Source: Opitutales bacterium | Lineage (GTDB): Bacteria > Verrucomicrobiota > Verrucomicrobiia > Opitutales > Intestinicryptomonadaceae | Assembly: GCA_017526045.1 (NCBI GenBank) | Contig: JAFXRX010000320.1 | Location: 1 to 7,524 of the forward strand | Length of the DNA: 7,524 nucleotides | Direction: 5' to 3' | Part shown: piece by piece, positions 1 to 5,683 of the stretch | Numbering within the stretch: the stretch's first letter is position 1 | Layout: the number at the start of each line of letters is the position of its first letter | Program-made: the position numbers and the translations under genes | Notes under the pieces: model-generated | The model's input: the letters and a program-made list of their open reading frames with translations, nothing else | What the model was told of the DNA's origin: nothing | The model's database searches: none

Positions 1-281
1 ACGCCTCGCCGCGCGCCGACAACGTCGAATACAAGACAAGCGTGGTGCTTTCTTTGAACGACCGCCCCGGCGCCTTGTGCGACATGATAATGCCCTTCAA
101 CCGCAACAACATAAATTTGACGCGCATCGAATCGCGCCCCAGCCGCAAAAAGGCGTGGGACTACCTGTTCTTCATCGACTTTATGGGGCATTGGGACGAC
201 GAGGCGACGCGCAGGGTTTTCTCGGAGCTCGAGCCCGCATTGCCGAAAATTAAATGGCTTGGCTCCTACCCCGTAAAATAA
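1..281 (+). CDS. pheA: Prephenate dehydratase, C-terminal ACT domain (5'-truncated)
   Basis: This is the last 92 codons of a gene that enters from the left edge; the open frame runs back to base 3 without a start that must be used. The visible part is the ACT regulatory domain of prephenate dehydratase, the enzyme that converts prephenate to phenylpyruvate in phenylalanine synthesis. The phenylalanine-binding motifs are present: DRPGALCDM corresponds to the family's GALV region, and TRIESRP contains the ESRP signature. The following WDYLFFIDFMGH matches the usual YxFFxDxxGH strand. In this family the ACT domain gives feedback inhibition by phenylalanine. The catalytic domain, and any N-terminal chorismate mutase domain, lie outside the window, so a fused form cannot be told from a single-function form. 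The gene ends at TAA 279-281 and is followed by a terminator-like hairpin. Confidence 0.92.
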   Translation, partial: ASPRADNVEYKTSVVLSLNDRPGALCDMIMPFNRNNINLTRIESRPSRKKAWDYLFFIDFMGHWDDEATRRVFSELEPALPKIKWLGSYPVK

Positions 282-303
282 AGGCAGGGCAAAAAAACTT
301 TTC

Positions 304-337
304 AGGCGGGAACAATTAAAAAAATTCCGCCTTTTTT
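304..337 (+). terminator. Probable rho-independent terminator after pheA
   Basis: AGGCGG (304-309) pairs with CCGCCT (327-332), extended by AA/TT (311-312 with 325-326) after one bulged G at 310. The loop is A-rich and the stem runs directly into six T (332-337). It lies 22 bp after the pheA stop and 25 bp before the antiporter start, so it probably ends pheA transcription. A second, overlapping hairpin (328-342) could compete with it. Confidence 0.6.
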
Positions 338-361
338 AGGCGAAAAAATTTTTCATAAAAA

Positions 362-2641
362 ATGGAACATCCGCTCTTAAAAGATTTGGCTCTAATCGTA
401 ATTTCATCGACGATTTCGACGTGGATTTTTTCGCGCCTGAAGCTGCCCGCGCTGCTCGGCTTTATAAGCGTCGGCATTCTTCTTTCGCCCGTGTTCGGGC
501 TGCTGCACGAAACGCAGACAATCAACGAGCTCGGCGAGCTCGGCGTGCTTTTTATGATGTTCTTTGTCGGCATAGAATTCAACCCCGACAAAATCAAAAA
601 AGTTTTCGCCCCGAGCCTGTTCGGCATAATTTTCCAGATAGCGGCAATGGGGATTTTAGGCATCGCCGCCGCGCGGGCGATGGGGCTAAACAGAATGAAC
701 GGGCTGTTTTTGGGCGGAGTTTTGACGATGAGCTCCACCGTCGTGTTTATGGAAATTTTCGGCGCGCGCGGGCTGCTCTCAAAAAAATTCGCGCAGATTG
801 CGGTGGGTATTCTCGTCTTGGAGGACATATTCGCGATTTTTCTTTTGGTCGTGCTTTCGGGAATAGCGCGCACTTCAAGGATAGACCTCGGCGGGATTTG
901 GGAAACCGTTCTTTTAATTCTAACATTCGTAATAACAATCTACGTCGTCGGAAAGTTTCTCGCAAATTCGCTGTCTAAAAAATTCGCGAAATCAAAGAGC
1001 CAGCAGACGATAATAATGTTTGCGATGTGCGCGATGCTCGGCATCGGCGAAATTGCCGTAAGCTCGGGAATGTCGCTTGCGCTCGGCGCGTTTTTGGCGG
1101 GCTCCGTTTTGTCGGGGACGCAAATCGCGGCAAAGGCGGAGCGGCTGACCGCCCCGTTTAGGAATTTGTTCATCGCCATATTTTTCGTGTCGGTCGGCAC
1201 AATGATAGAGCCCCAGCTGATTGCAAGGCTGTGGCTGCCGATAATTTTGATTTCAGCCGCTGTTGCAATCCTCAAAACGCTCGCCTGCTACTGCGGAATT
1301 TTGCTCGGCGGCGCGTCCGGCAAGGACGCCTTTTTGGCGGCGGCGAACAAGGCGCAGGTCGGCGAATTCGGCTTTGTAATCGCGGCTCTCGGCATAAGCA
1401 TGGGCGTCATGGACTCCTCCGTTCTCGCGCTTGCAATGGGCGTTTCGTTTCTTACGGTTTTCCTAAACCCCATTATCTCGCGCAACGCTGAAGGCTTCTG
1501 CGATTTCGCCGCGCGGCACACGCCCGAAAAAATATTGCTCGCGCTTAAAATCTATAAAAATTCCGCAGCCGCCCTCTCCGAAAATATCGACAAAAAACCG
1601 CTTCTTTCCGCGATTTACGCGCCGCTGCTAAGAACTATAATCTACGCGTTTTTGTTCAACGCGCTGCTTCTTTTGACCGTGCTTGTGTACGGGAAATTAA
1701 TGGCCGCGCAGGTTTTTGAAAGCGACGCCCGATATATGTCGGTGTGGATTTTAAGCGGAATTTTGACGATGCCGATTATGTTCGGGCTGCTCAGAAACCT
1801 TGAAGATGTCATCATGAAAATCATAATGCAGGGCAAGGAAAAAAGCGGCGTGCGCAAGGCGTTGGCGGCGGTTTTAAAAATCGTGGCAAACACCGCGACG
1901 CTCCTGTTTTTCGCGGCAATTTATTTTACGGTGCTTGAACAATACTTCCCGTCGTCGGAAGTCGGATATTTGTACATCGCAGAATTTTTGGTTTTGGCTG
2001 CCCTCTTCGGCAGGGGCGTCGTCAAGCTAAACCAGGGCGTCGAAATCAAATTCGCCGAAGTTTTCAAAAGGCATCTCGAAAACGCGGAGTCGCACAAAAA
2101 GGAAGTAATGCTCGGCAGGCTGAAATCGCGGTACAGCTGGGCGCACGAAATAGCCGAAGTCGACATCCCCGAAAACTCCGCCGCAATCGGCAAAACGCTG
2201 CGCGAGCTCAACATACGCTCGCAATTCGGCTGCGACATCGTCGCCATAAGGCGCGGGGATTTTGTAATATACAAAGTAATGCCGGAAACATACGTCTCGG
2301 CGAACGACCAAATAATTTTGAGCGGCTCGAGCGGGGAAAACGAAAGCGCGAAAAAATTTTTGGAGACGGAGGATTTTTCGCCCGCGAAAAAGGCTTCGGA
2401 AATTTACATAGAGCGCGTGGAAATTTCGGGAAAATCGGCGATGCGCGGCAAGACGCTCGCGGATTTGAAAATCACAAAATACTACGCGGCGCGCGTGGTT
2501 GCGATTGTCCGCGCGGGGCAGGAAAACCCTTCGCGCCCCTCGCCCTTCGAGCCGCTCGGCGAGCGCGACTCGCTCACGCTGCTTGGCGATTTCGAGGAAA
2601 TACAGCGACTTAAAGCCGACTACAGCCTCGCAAAAATTTAA
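362..2641 (+). CDS. CPA2/Kef-type cation:proton antiporter with two RCK_C domains
   Basis: A 759-residue inner-membrane protein of the monovalent cation:proton antiporter-2 (Kef-like) family, likely exchanging K+ or Na+ for H+. Residues about 5-375 form the Na_H_Exchanger domain with many hydrophobic helices. Family-like features are LPALLGFISVGILLSP (28-43), GVLFMMFFVGIEF (61-73), the ion-site helix GILVLEDIF with Glu154-Asp155, and GEFGFVIAALG (334-344). About four more hydrophobic segments follow (roughly 425-445, 460-478, 505-525, 535-555). The cytoplasmic tail holds two similar RCK_C (TrkA-C) domains at about 590-668 and 680-756, each with a GKTL motif (610-613 and 696-699). I see no GxGxxG nucleotide-binding RCK_N domain, so ligand control, if any, would act through the RCK_C domains. 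The ATG follows an A/T-rich leader without Shine-Dalgarno; it is the first good start and begins well before the first helix. The ion carried is not decided by sequence. Confidence 0.93.
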   Translation: MEHPLLKDLALIVISSTISTWIFSRLKLPALLGFISVGILLSPVFGLLHETQTINELGELGVLFMMFFVGIEFNPDKIKKVFAPSLFGIIFQIAAMGILGIAAARAMGLNRMNGLFLGGVLTMSSTVVFMEIFGARGLLSKKFAQIAVGILVLEDIFAIFLLVVLSGIARTSRIDLGGIWETVLLILTFVITIYVVGKFLANSLSKKFAKSKSQQTIIMFAMCAMLGIGEIAVSSGMSLALGAFLAGSVLSGTQIAAKAERLTAPFRNLFIAIFFVSVGTMIEPQLIARLWLPIILISAAVAILKTLACYCGILLGGASGKDAFLAAANKAQVGEFGFVIAALGISMGVMDSSVLALAMGVSFLTVFLNPIISRNAEGFCDFAARHTPEKILLALKIYKNSAAALSENIDKKPLLSAIYAPLLRTIIYAFLFNALLLLTVLVYGKLMAAQVFESDARYMSVWILSGILTMPIMFGLLRNLEDVIMKIIMQGKEKSGVRKALAAVLKIVANTATLLFFAAIYFTVLEQYFPSSEVGYLYIAEFLVLAALFGRGVVKLNQGVEIKFAEVFKRHLENAESHKKEVMLGRLKSRYSWAHEIAEVDIPENSAAIGKTLRELNIRSQFGCDIVAIRRGDFVIYKVMPETYVSANDQIILSGSSGENESAKKFLETEDFSPAKKASEIYIERVEISGKSAMRGKTLADLKITKYYAARVVAIVRAGQENPSRPSPFEPLGERDSLTLLGDFEEIQRLKADYSLAKI

Positions 2642-2664
2642 GGCGCATAAAAAAGAATTCGCGC

Positions 2665-2707
2665 AAAAAAAGCGGCGCCCCGTACCCGGAGACGCCGCTT
2701 GTTTTTT
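2665..2707. terminator. Bidirectional terminator between converging genes
   Basis: AAGCGGCG (2670-2677) pairs perfectly with CGCCGCTT (2693-2700), with a 15-nt loop that can itself pair partly. The stem is flanked by A-run 2665-2671 on the left and T-run 2702-2707 on the right, so it has a U-tract in both directions. It sits in the 75 bp between the antiporter stop (2641) and the stop of the minus-strand ROK gene (2717), exactly where a shared terminator is expected. Confidence 0.87.
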
Positions 2708-2716
2708 CAAAAAAAA

Positions 2717-3826
2717 CTATTTGGAAGAATCGATTTTGTGGAGCGCAAACGCATACGCGCCGACTGCGACGGCCTCCGAAGTTCCAAGCTTTGAAATGCC
2801 GATGCCTACCCTCTTTACGGGGTCGAACACGACTTCGCGCTCGGTGCCGTACACCTTGATTTTCTTTTCGCCGCCCTTTACAAACTCCGCCATCTGCGCC
2901 TCGTCTTCAAGGTTGTACGCCTTCTGCGCAAGGCGCGGCAAAACAGTGCCGTCGTATTTTTTTATGGTGCCGTTCATCTTCTTTAAAATAGAATTCATAA
3001 ACAGCCTGTGCCCGTAAGAAAGCCCGCCGCCGATTACGATTAGCGAGTCGAACAAAGTAGCGGCAGTTGAAAGCGCGTCTCCCATTACCGAGCCCATTTC
3101 CTCATAGGCCTCGATTGCCGCCTGCTTGTCGCCTTCGCGCTTGCCGAGGGCGATGTCTTCAATGTCTTTTGGCGTAAGCGCGGCGTAGTCGGCTGCCCCC
3201 GTTCTGCGCGCGTAAGCCTTCTGCACCGCGCGGATGCATGCGCCCTCTTCTGCAATGCAGTCGGGGTGAAGGCCGTTTTGCAAAAGCCAAACCTCGGTCG
3301 CGTGCGAATTGTCGCCGATATACAATTCGCCGTCGGCAACCAGGCCGCCGCCAAAGCCCGTGCCCAATGTTACGCCGAAAAGCTTTTTGTAGCGTTTTGC
3401 GCTGCCGGCCTCTTCAAGCTTCTTGTTGACGTAAGGCAGGAAGCCTGCGATTGCCTCGCCGTAAACGAACAAGTCGCCGTCGTTGTTTATGAATACGGGG
3501 ACTTTGAATTCGTCCTGCAAGACGTCGGCAAGCGCGACGCCGCCCGCGAACGCGGGGAGATTGCCGACGTTGTAAATTATGCCTTTGGGATAGTCGGCGG
3601 GCCCCGGAAACGCAAAGCTGATTGCGGCGGGTTGAACGCCAATCTGCGCAATGAGCCTGCGGAAGCCCTCTTTCATGTTTGCTATCGACTTGTCCAAGTC
3701 CTTCGCCTCTGAGGGAAGGCGGACGCTCTCGCCGATTTGCCTGCCGCCCTTCATCGCGACAAACACAAAATTTGTGCCGCCCGCGTCGAGGGTCAAAACT
3801 ACTCTGCTGTCGTTTTCGTATGCCAT
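2717..3826 (-). CDS. ROK-family sugar kinase-like protein with atypical sugar/zinc motifs
   Basis: A 369-residue protein of the ROK (repressor, ORF, kinase) family in the actin-like ATPase fold. There is no N-terminal helix-turn-helix, so it looks like an enzyme rather than a repressor. ATP-site motifs are present: phosphate-1 loop LDAGGTN (13-19), phosphate-2 GVTLGTGFGGG (151-161) and adenosine loop IVIGGGLS (263-270). The expected catalytic aspartate is Asp116 in INNDGD, followed by GEA (123-125). Two usual ROK signatures are changed: ExGH reads EVWL (178-181), and the zinc motif CxCGxxGCxE keeps only its first and last cysteines (Cys190, Cys197). The protein is longer than many ROK glucokinases, with an apparent insertion near 305-345. 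It follows the transporter gene by 12 bp, suggesting it acts on the imported sugar. Family membership is secure; the substrate, and whether it is an active kinase, are not. No Shine-Dalgarno precedes the ATG. Confidence 0.9.
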   Translation of the reverse strand: MAYENDSRVVLTLDAGGTNFVFVAMKGGRQIGESVRLPSEAKDLDKSIANMKEGFRRLIAQIGVQPAAISFAFPGPADYPKGIIYNVGNLPAFAGGVALADVLQDEFKVPVFINNDGDLFVYGEAIAGFLPYVNKKLEEAGSAKRYKKLFGVTLGTGFGGGLVADGELYIGDNSHATEVWLLQNGLHPDCIAEEGACIRAVQKAYARRTGAADYAALTPKDIEDIALGKREGDKQAAIEAYEEMGSVMGDALSTAATLFDSLIVIGGGLSYGHRLFMNSILKKMNGTIKKYDGTVLPRLAQKAYNLEDEAQMAEFVKGGEKKIKVYGTEREVVFDPVKRVGIGISKLGTSEAVAVGAYAFALHKIDSSK

Positions 3827-3838
3827 AAATTTTTTAGT

Positions 3839-4996
3839 TTAGGAATTTTTTGCGGGTTTTGCAACCGCAGCCGCCGCCAAAATATAGACAATGCAAAGCG
3901 CGGGAACGGCAAAGCCCGCCAGGTTGCCGAAAATGTCGGCAAGCTTGCCCATCAAAAGCGGGATGAACGCCCCGCCGCAAATTGCGGTAATCATAAGCCC
4001 GGAAAGCTCGCTGGATTTTTCCGGCATTTTGTCGATAGTAATGGAGAAAATCAGCGGGAAAATATTCGCAAAGCCGAGCGATATTATAAAGAGAGCAGCA
4101 ATCGACAAACCCTTTGAGCCCAAAGCCAGCAAAACAAAGCCTAAAAGCGAAAATACCGAAGTCGCGACAAGGAAAGTTTTTGGGGCCATGCGCTTTAAAA
4201 TCATCGCGCCAAAGAAGCGGCCAATCATAATCGCGATGAAGAAGTATGTAACAAACTGGGTCGCCAATTCCGGAGTAAAGCCGAATTTTGCCTTAAAATA
4301 GACAGGCAATCCCGACGCCATGCAAACTTCCGCCCCGACGTAGACAAATATGCCAAGCACCATCACAAAAACAAAAGGATTTGCAAGCAGCGCAAGACAT
4401 GTCCCCAAAGACGCTGATTTTGCCTCCTCATCCTTCTCGCGGATTTTTAAAGTCGCCACAGACACTATTGAAATTGCAATGGCGACCGCAAAAATCGGCA
4501 GCAAAACAGGCCAGCATTCCTTTTCCGTATAGCCTTTAAGCGCGGCGACGGTAAACACCGCCGGGGCGGTGAAAGAGCCTATTGCCTTTACAAATTGCCC
4601 CAACGAAAGGTTGCTCGAATACTGCCCCTCGTCGGAGACGTCGCGCATAATGGGGTTGCCCGAAACCTGCAAAATTGTCGAGCCCGCGCCCAAAAGCAAA
4701 ATCGCCATCAAGAAAATCGTGAATTGGTTTACCCCCAGAATAAGAACGAGCGCAACTCCCAAAAGCTCGAGAACCAAGCCCGACATCAAAGTGCTTTTTT
4801 TGCCGATTTTATCCTGCAAAACCCCCATGGGCACGGACAAAAGCCCGAACATAATGTAGCCCGCAAAGGCGATTAAATTGGCCTCGAAATTGTCGAGCGT
4901 GAATTTTTCTTTGGCGATGCCGACAAAGGAATTTACCGCGTCGCCAAAGCCCATGCAAAGAAATGCAAAGAATATAGGCAGAGTTTTTAATTTCAT
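3839..4996 (-). CDS. MFS sugar transporter, FucP/GluP (FHS)-like
   Basis: A 385-residue integral membrane protein of the major facilitator superfamily with about twelve hydrophobic segments. The loop after helix 2 carries the MFS motif A form GVLQDKIGKKSTL (58-70). GNPIMRDV with YSSNLSLGQFVKAIGS (113-141), GFANIFPLIFSI (308-319) and ICGGAFIPLLMGKLADI (339-355) resemble the fucose:H+ and glucose/galactose symporters of the FHS family. That family imports hexoses with protons (sodium in some members) across the inner membrane. It is somewhat shorter than E. coli FucP (about 438 residues), mostly in its termini and central loop (about 183-200, charged REKDEEAK). The ROK kinase-like gene follows 12 bp downstream on the same strand, so the two probably form one transcript for uptake then phosphorylation. 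The sugar cannot be read from the sequence. The start is the first ATG before helix 1. Confidence 0.9.
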   Translation of the reverse strand: MKLKTLPIFFAFLCMGFGDAVNSFVGIAKEKFTLDNFEANLIAFAGYIMFGLLSVPMGVLQDKIGKKSTLMSGLVLELLGVALVLILGVNQFTIFLMAILLLGAGSTILQVSGNPIMRDVSDEGQYSSNLSLGQFVKAIGSFTAPAVFTVAALKGYTEKECWPVLLPIFAVAIAISIVSVATLKIREKDEEAKSASLGTCLALLANPFVFVMVLGIFVYVGAEVCMASGLPVYFKAKFGFTPELATQFVTYFFIAIMIGRFFGAMILKRMAPKTFLVATSVFSLLGFVLLALGSKGLSIAALFIISLGFANIFPLIFSITIDKMPEKSSELSGLMITAICGGAFIPLLMGKLADIFGNLAGFAVPALCIVYILAAAAVAKPAKNS

Positions 4997-5022
4997 ATGC
5001 GTTTTTCGGTTTTAAAAAAGAC

Positions 5023-5051
5023 AGTATGCAAAACCTCCAAACAATGGGCAA
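5023..5051 (-). promoter_or_regulatory. Weak candidate promoter for the transporter-kinase pair
   Basis: On the minus strand TTGCCC (5046-5051) and CATACT (5023-5028) are 17 bp apart, each matching four of six sigma-70 consensus bases. The -10 lies 26 bp upstream of the transporter ATG and downstream (minus sense) of the rpsJ terminators, where a new promoter is needed. The match is poor, and the sigma-factor preference of this organism is unknown. Confidence 0.25.
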
Positions 5052-5090
5052 GCTTTTTTAATGAAGAATTAAGAACACAAAAAAGAGAAG

Positions 5091-5187
5091 GCGAACGGAG
5101 CGTACAAAAAAAGGGTACTCGACTGAGCACCCTTTCTTGATCGCGGAGTTATGCAAAACTATAACGCTTTTGCACCGCCCGCGTCCC
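5091..5187 (-). repeat. Structured intergenic repeat, copy A (rpsJ-distal)
   Basis: This segment is homologous to 5261-5355, lying about 168-170 bp away in the same orientation. From 5115 to 5187 the copies align over 73 positions without a gap, with 58 identical. The left part (GCGAACGGA then GTAC 5102-5105) also matches, with two extra bases here in the spacer before the second GTAC. Parts seen are two GTAC boxes, the terminator arms, a small hairpin AGTT-ATGCAA-AACT (5147-5160), the core TAACGCTTTTGC (5162-5173) and a final GTCCC. No reading frame is kept between copies. The strand is given as that of the flanking genes; the true sense is unknown. Confidence 0.85.
5106..5135 (-). terminator. 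Rho-independent terminator within repeat copy A
   Basis: Read on the minus strand, AAAGGGT pairs with ACCCTTT (5129-5135 with 5110-5116), then a G-U wobble, then CTC with GAG (5125-5127 with 5118-5120). This gives an 11-bp stem with a four-base loop (5121-5124). Seven U follow directly (complement of 5106-5112). The U-tract is on the correct side only for minus-strand transcripts coming from rpsJ. It also insulates the transporter gene downstream. Confidence 0.8.
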
Positions 5188-5227
5188 TGTTTTTACTGTT
5201 GGCAGTTAACGCAGGGCAAAAGCGTTA
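5162..5227. repeat. 12-bp inverted repeat between copy A core and a third inverted core
   Basis: TAACGCTTTTGC (5162-5173) is perfectly complementary to GCAAAAGCGTTA (5216-5227). The enclosed loop contains nested pairs: CCTG 5186-5189 with CAGG 5212-5215, and ACTG 5195-5198 with CAGT 5203-5206 closed by TTGG. The left arm belongs to copy A. The right arm is an extra inverted copy of the core that is not part of either full repeat unit. Confidence 0.8.
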
Positions 5228-5341
5228 GAGCAAAGCAGAGCGAGGACAAAAATAAAGCCTGCGAGCGGAATGTACCAAATTAGTACTTGACCGAGCAGGC
5301 TTTATTTTTCACGCAGCTATGCAAAGCTATAACGCTTTTGC
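5216..5341. repeat. Near-palindromic segment around copy B with 16-bp terminal arms
   Basis: GCAAAAGCGTTAGAGC (5216-5231) and GCTATAACGCTTTTGC (5326-5341) are inverted repeats matching at 15 of 16 positions. They bracket the terminator hairpin of copy B, making a 126-bp structure with an outer and an inner stem. The left arm is the same one that can pair with copy A, so the two pairings exclude each other. The immediate flanks show no clear target-site duplication, and no transposase gene is present. Confidence 0.7.
5248..5309. terminator. Long bidirectional terminator hairpin within repeat copy B
   Basis: AAAAATAAAGCCTGC (5248-5262) is a perfect 15-bp inverted repeat of 5295-5309. The loop can pair further through CGG/CCG (5266-5268 with 5291-5293) and GTAC/GTAC (5272-5275 with 5283-5286). 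Each arm ends in an A/T-run interrupted by one base (TTTATTTTT), so it could stop transcripts from either side. On the minus strand it begins about 50 nt after the rpsJ stop and is the first of two terminators there. Confidence 0.8.
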
Positions 5342-5355
5342 ACAGCTAACGTCCC
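5261..5355 (-). repeat. Structured intergenic repeat, copy B (rpsJ-proximal)
   Basis: The second copy of the unit described at 5091-5187, ending 3 bp from the rpsJ stop codon. The same ordered parts are present: GCGAGCGGA, GTAC (5272-5275), GTAC (5283-5286), TGACCGAGCA, a small hairpin AGCT-ATGCAA-AGCT (5315-5328), the core TAACGCTTTTGC (5330-5341) and final GTCCC. Compared with copy A, one base pair of the small hairpin has changed on both sides (T-A to C-G), keeping the stem. The terminator arms differ in sequence from copy A but occupy the same place. Confidence 0.85.
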
Positions 5356-5358
5356 AAG

Positions 5359-5664
5359 TTATATGTTAATGGTGATGTCCACACCCGCGGGCAGATTGAG
5401 CTTCTTGAGCTCGTCAACAGTGTTGACAGTCGGCTCAATGATGTCAATCAAACGCTTGTGTGTGCGCAGTTCAAACTGCTCCATGCTCTTCTTGTCGACG
5501 TGTACGGAGCGGTTCACCGTAAAACGCTCAATGCGCGTGGGCAAGGGAACGGGGCCCGAAACTCTCGCGCCCGTCCTCTTTGCGGTTTCGACGATATCCC
5601 CAGCACTCTGGTCTACTGTGCGAAAATCGTAGCCCTTTAACCTTATTCTAATTTTCTGTGCCAT
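5359..5664 (-). CDS. rpsJ: 30S ribosomal protein S10
   Basis: A complete 101-residue S10, the usual length for this family. S10 is a small-subunit head protein and, in E. coli, a partner of NusB in antitermination. Matching family features are KIRIRLKGYDFRTVDQSA near the N terminus, IVETAKRTGARVSGPVPLPTR (24-44), HVDKKSMEQFELRTHKRLIDI (55-75) and LPAGVDITINI at the end. The usual SPHVDK reads SVHVDK. The ATG is supported by AAGGA nine bases upstream. It follows fusA by 19 bp, so the two are probably co-transcribed. It is not followed by rplC as in the classic S10 operon; instead two terminator-bearing repeats close the unit. Its identity is certain from sequence; the operon end is inferred. 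Confidence 0.98.
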   Translation of the reverse strand: MAQKIRIRLKGYDFRTVDQSAGDIVETAKRTGARVSGPVPLPTRIERFTVNRSVHVDKKSMEQFELRTHKRLIDIIEPTVNTVDELKKLNLPAGVDITINI

Positions 5665-5673
5665 TGTAGTAAT

Positions 5674-5678
5674 TCCTT
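5674..5678 (-). promoter_or_regulatory. Ribosome binding site of rpsJ
   Basis: AAGGA on the minus strand with nine bases before the rpsJ ATG, inside the 19-bp gap after the fusA stop. It fixes the rpsJ start and is notable because the transporter, ROK and antiporter genes show no such motif. Confidence 0.7.
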
Positions 5679-5683
5679 AAATT

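Larger units (their letters stand above)
4997..5358. other. 362-bp non-coding region between rpsJ and the transporter gene
   Basis: No convincing coding frame lies here. It holds, from rpsJ leftward, repeat copy B with its long terminator, an inverted third core (5216-5231), repeat copy A with its terminator, an A/T-rich stretch (about 5051-5090), and the weak candidate promoter and leader of the transporter gene. The two repeats plus their connecting palindrome fill about 265 of the 362 bp. Confidence 0.85.

Noticed and set aside
282..361. Riboswitch in the antiporter leader, such as a c-di-AMP (ydaO) type
   Set aside because: At 80 bp it is too short, and it is filled by a terminator and A/T runs; no conserved riboswitch core is visible.
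316..873. 185-codon minus-strand open frame inside the start of the antiporter gene
   Set aside because: It lies opposite a clear family member, has no recognisable domain and has a biased composition (rich in Ser, Lys, Pro, Ile) typical of an antisense shadow.
2027..2710. 227-codon minus-strand frame overlapping the antiporter 3' end and the terminator
   Set aside because: It runs through the shared terminator hairpin, is very rich in Arg and Phe, and mirrors the RCK_C coding frame; it is a shadow.
5034..5038. GGAGG on the minus strand upstream of the transporter
   Set aside because: It is the strongest SD-like motif there, but no ATG or GTG lies at a suitable distance. The TTG two bases on is too close and out of frame with the transporter.
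5157..5232. Integron attC-like recombination site (arms with AACGC and GCGTTAGAG, nested hairpin, about 75 bp)
   Set aside because: The outer boxes do not fit the consensus: GTTAGAG lacks the final pyrimidine of GTTRRRY, and CTATAAC is not RYYYAAC. There is no cassette gene array or integrase, and the neighbouring genes are housekeeping.
5091..5345. tRNA or other classical RNA gene in the 362-bp gap
   Set aside because: I find no TpsiC-type GTTCRA arm or cloverleaf; the stems are better explained as terminators and inverted repeats.
5091..5355. CRISPR array, because of direct repeats with palindromic parts
   Set aside because: There are only two copies, about 79% identical and about 95 bp long, with no regular spacer series and no cas gene.
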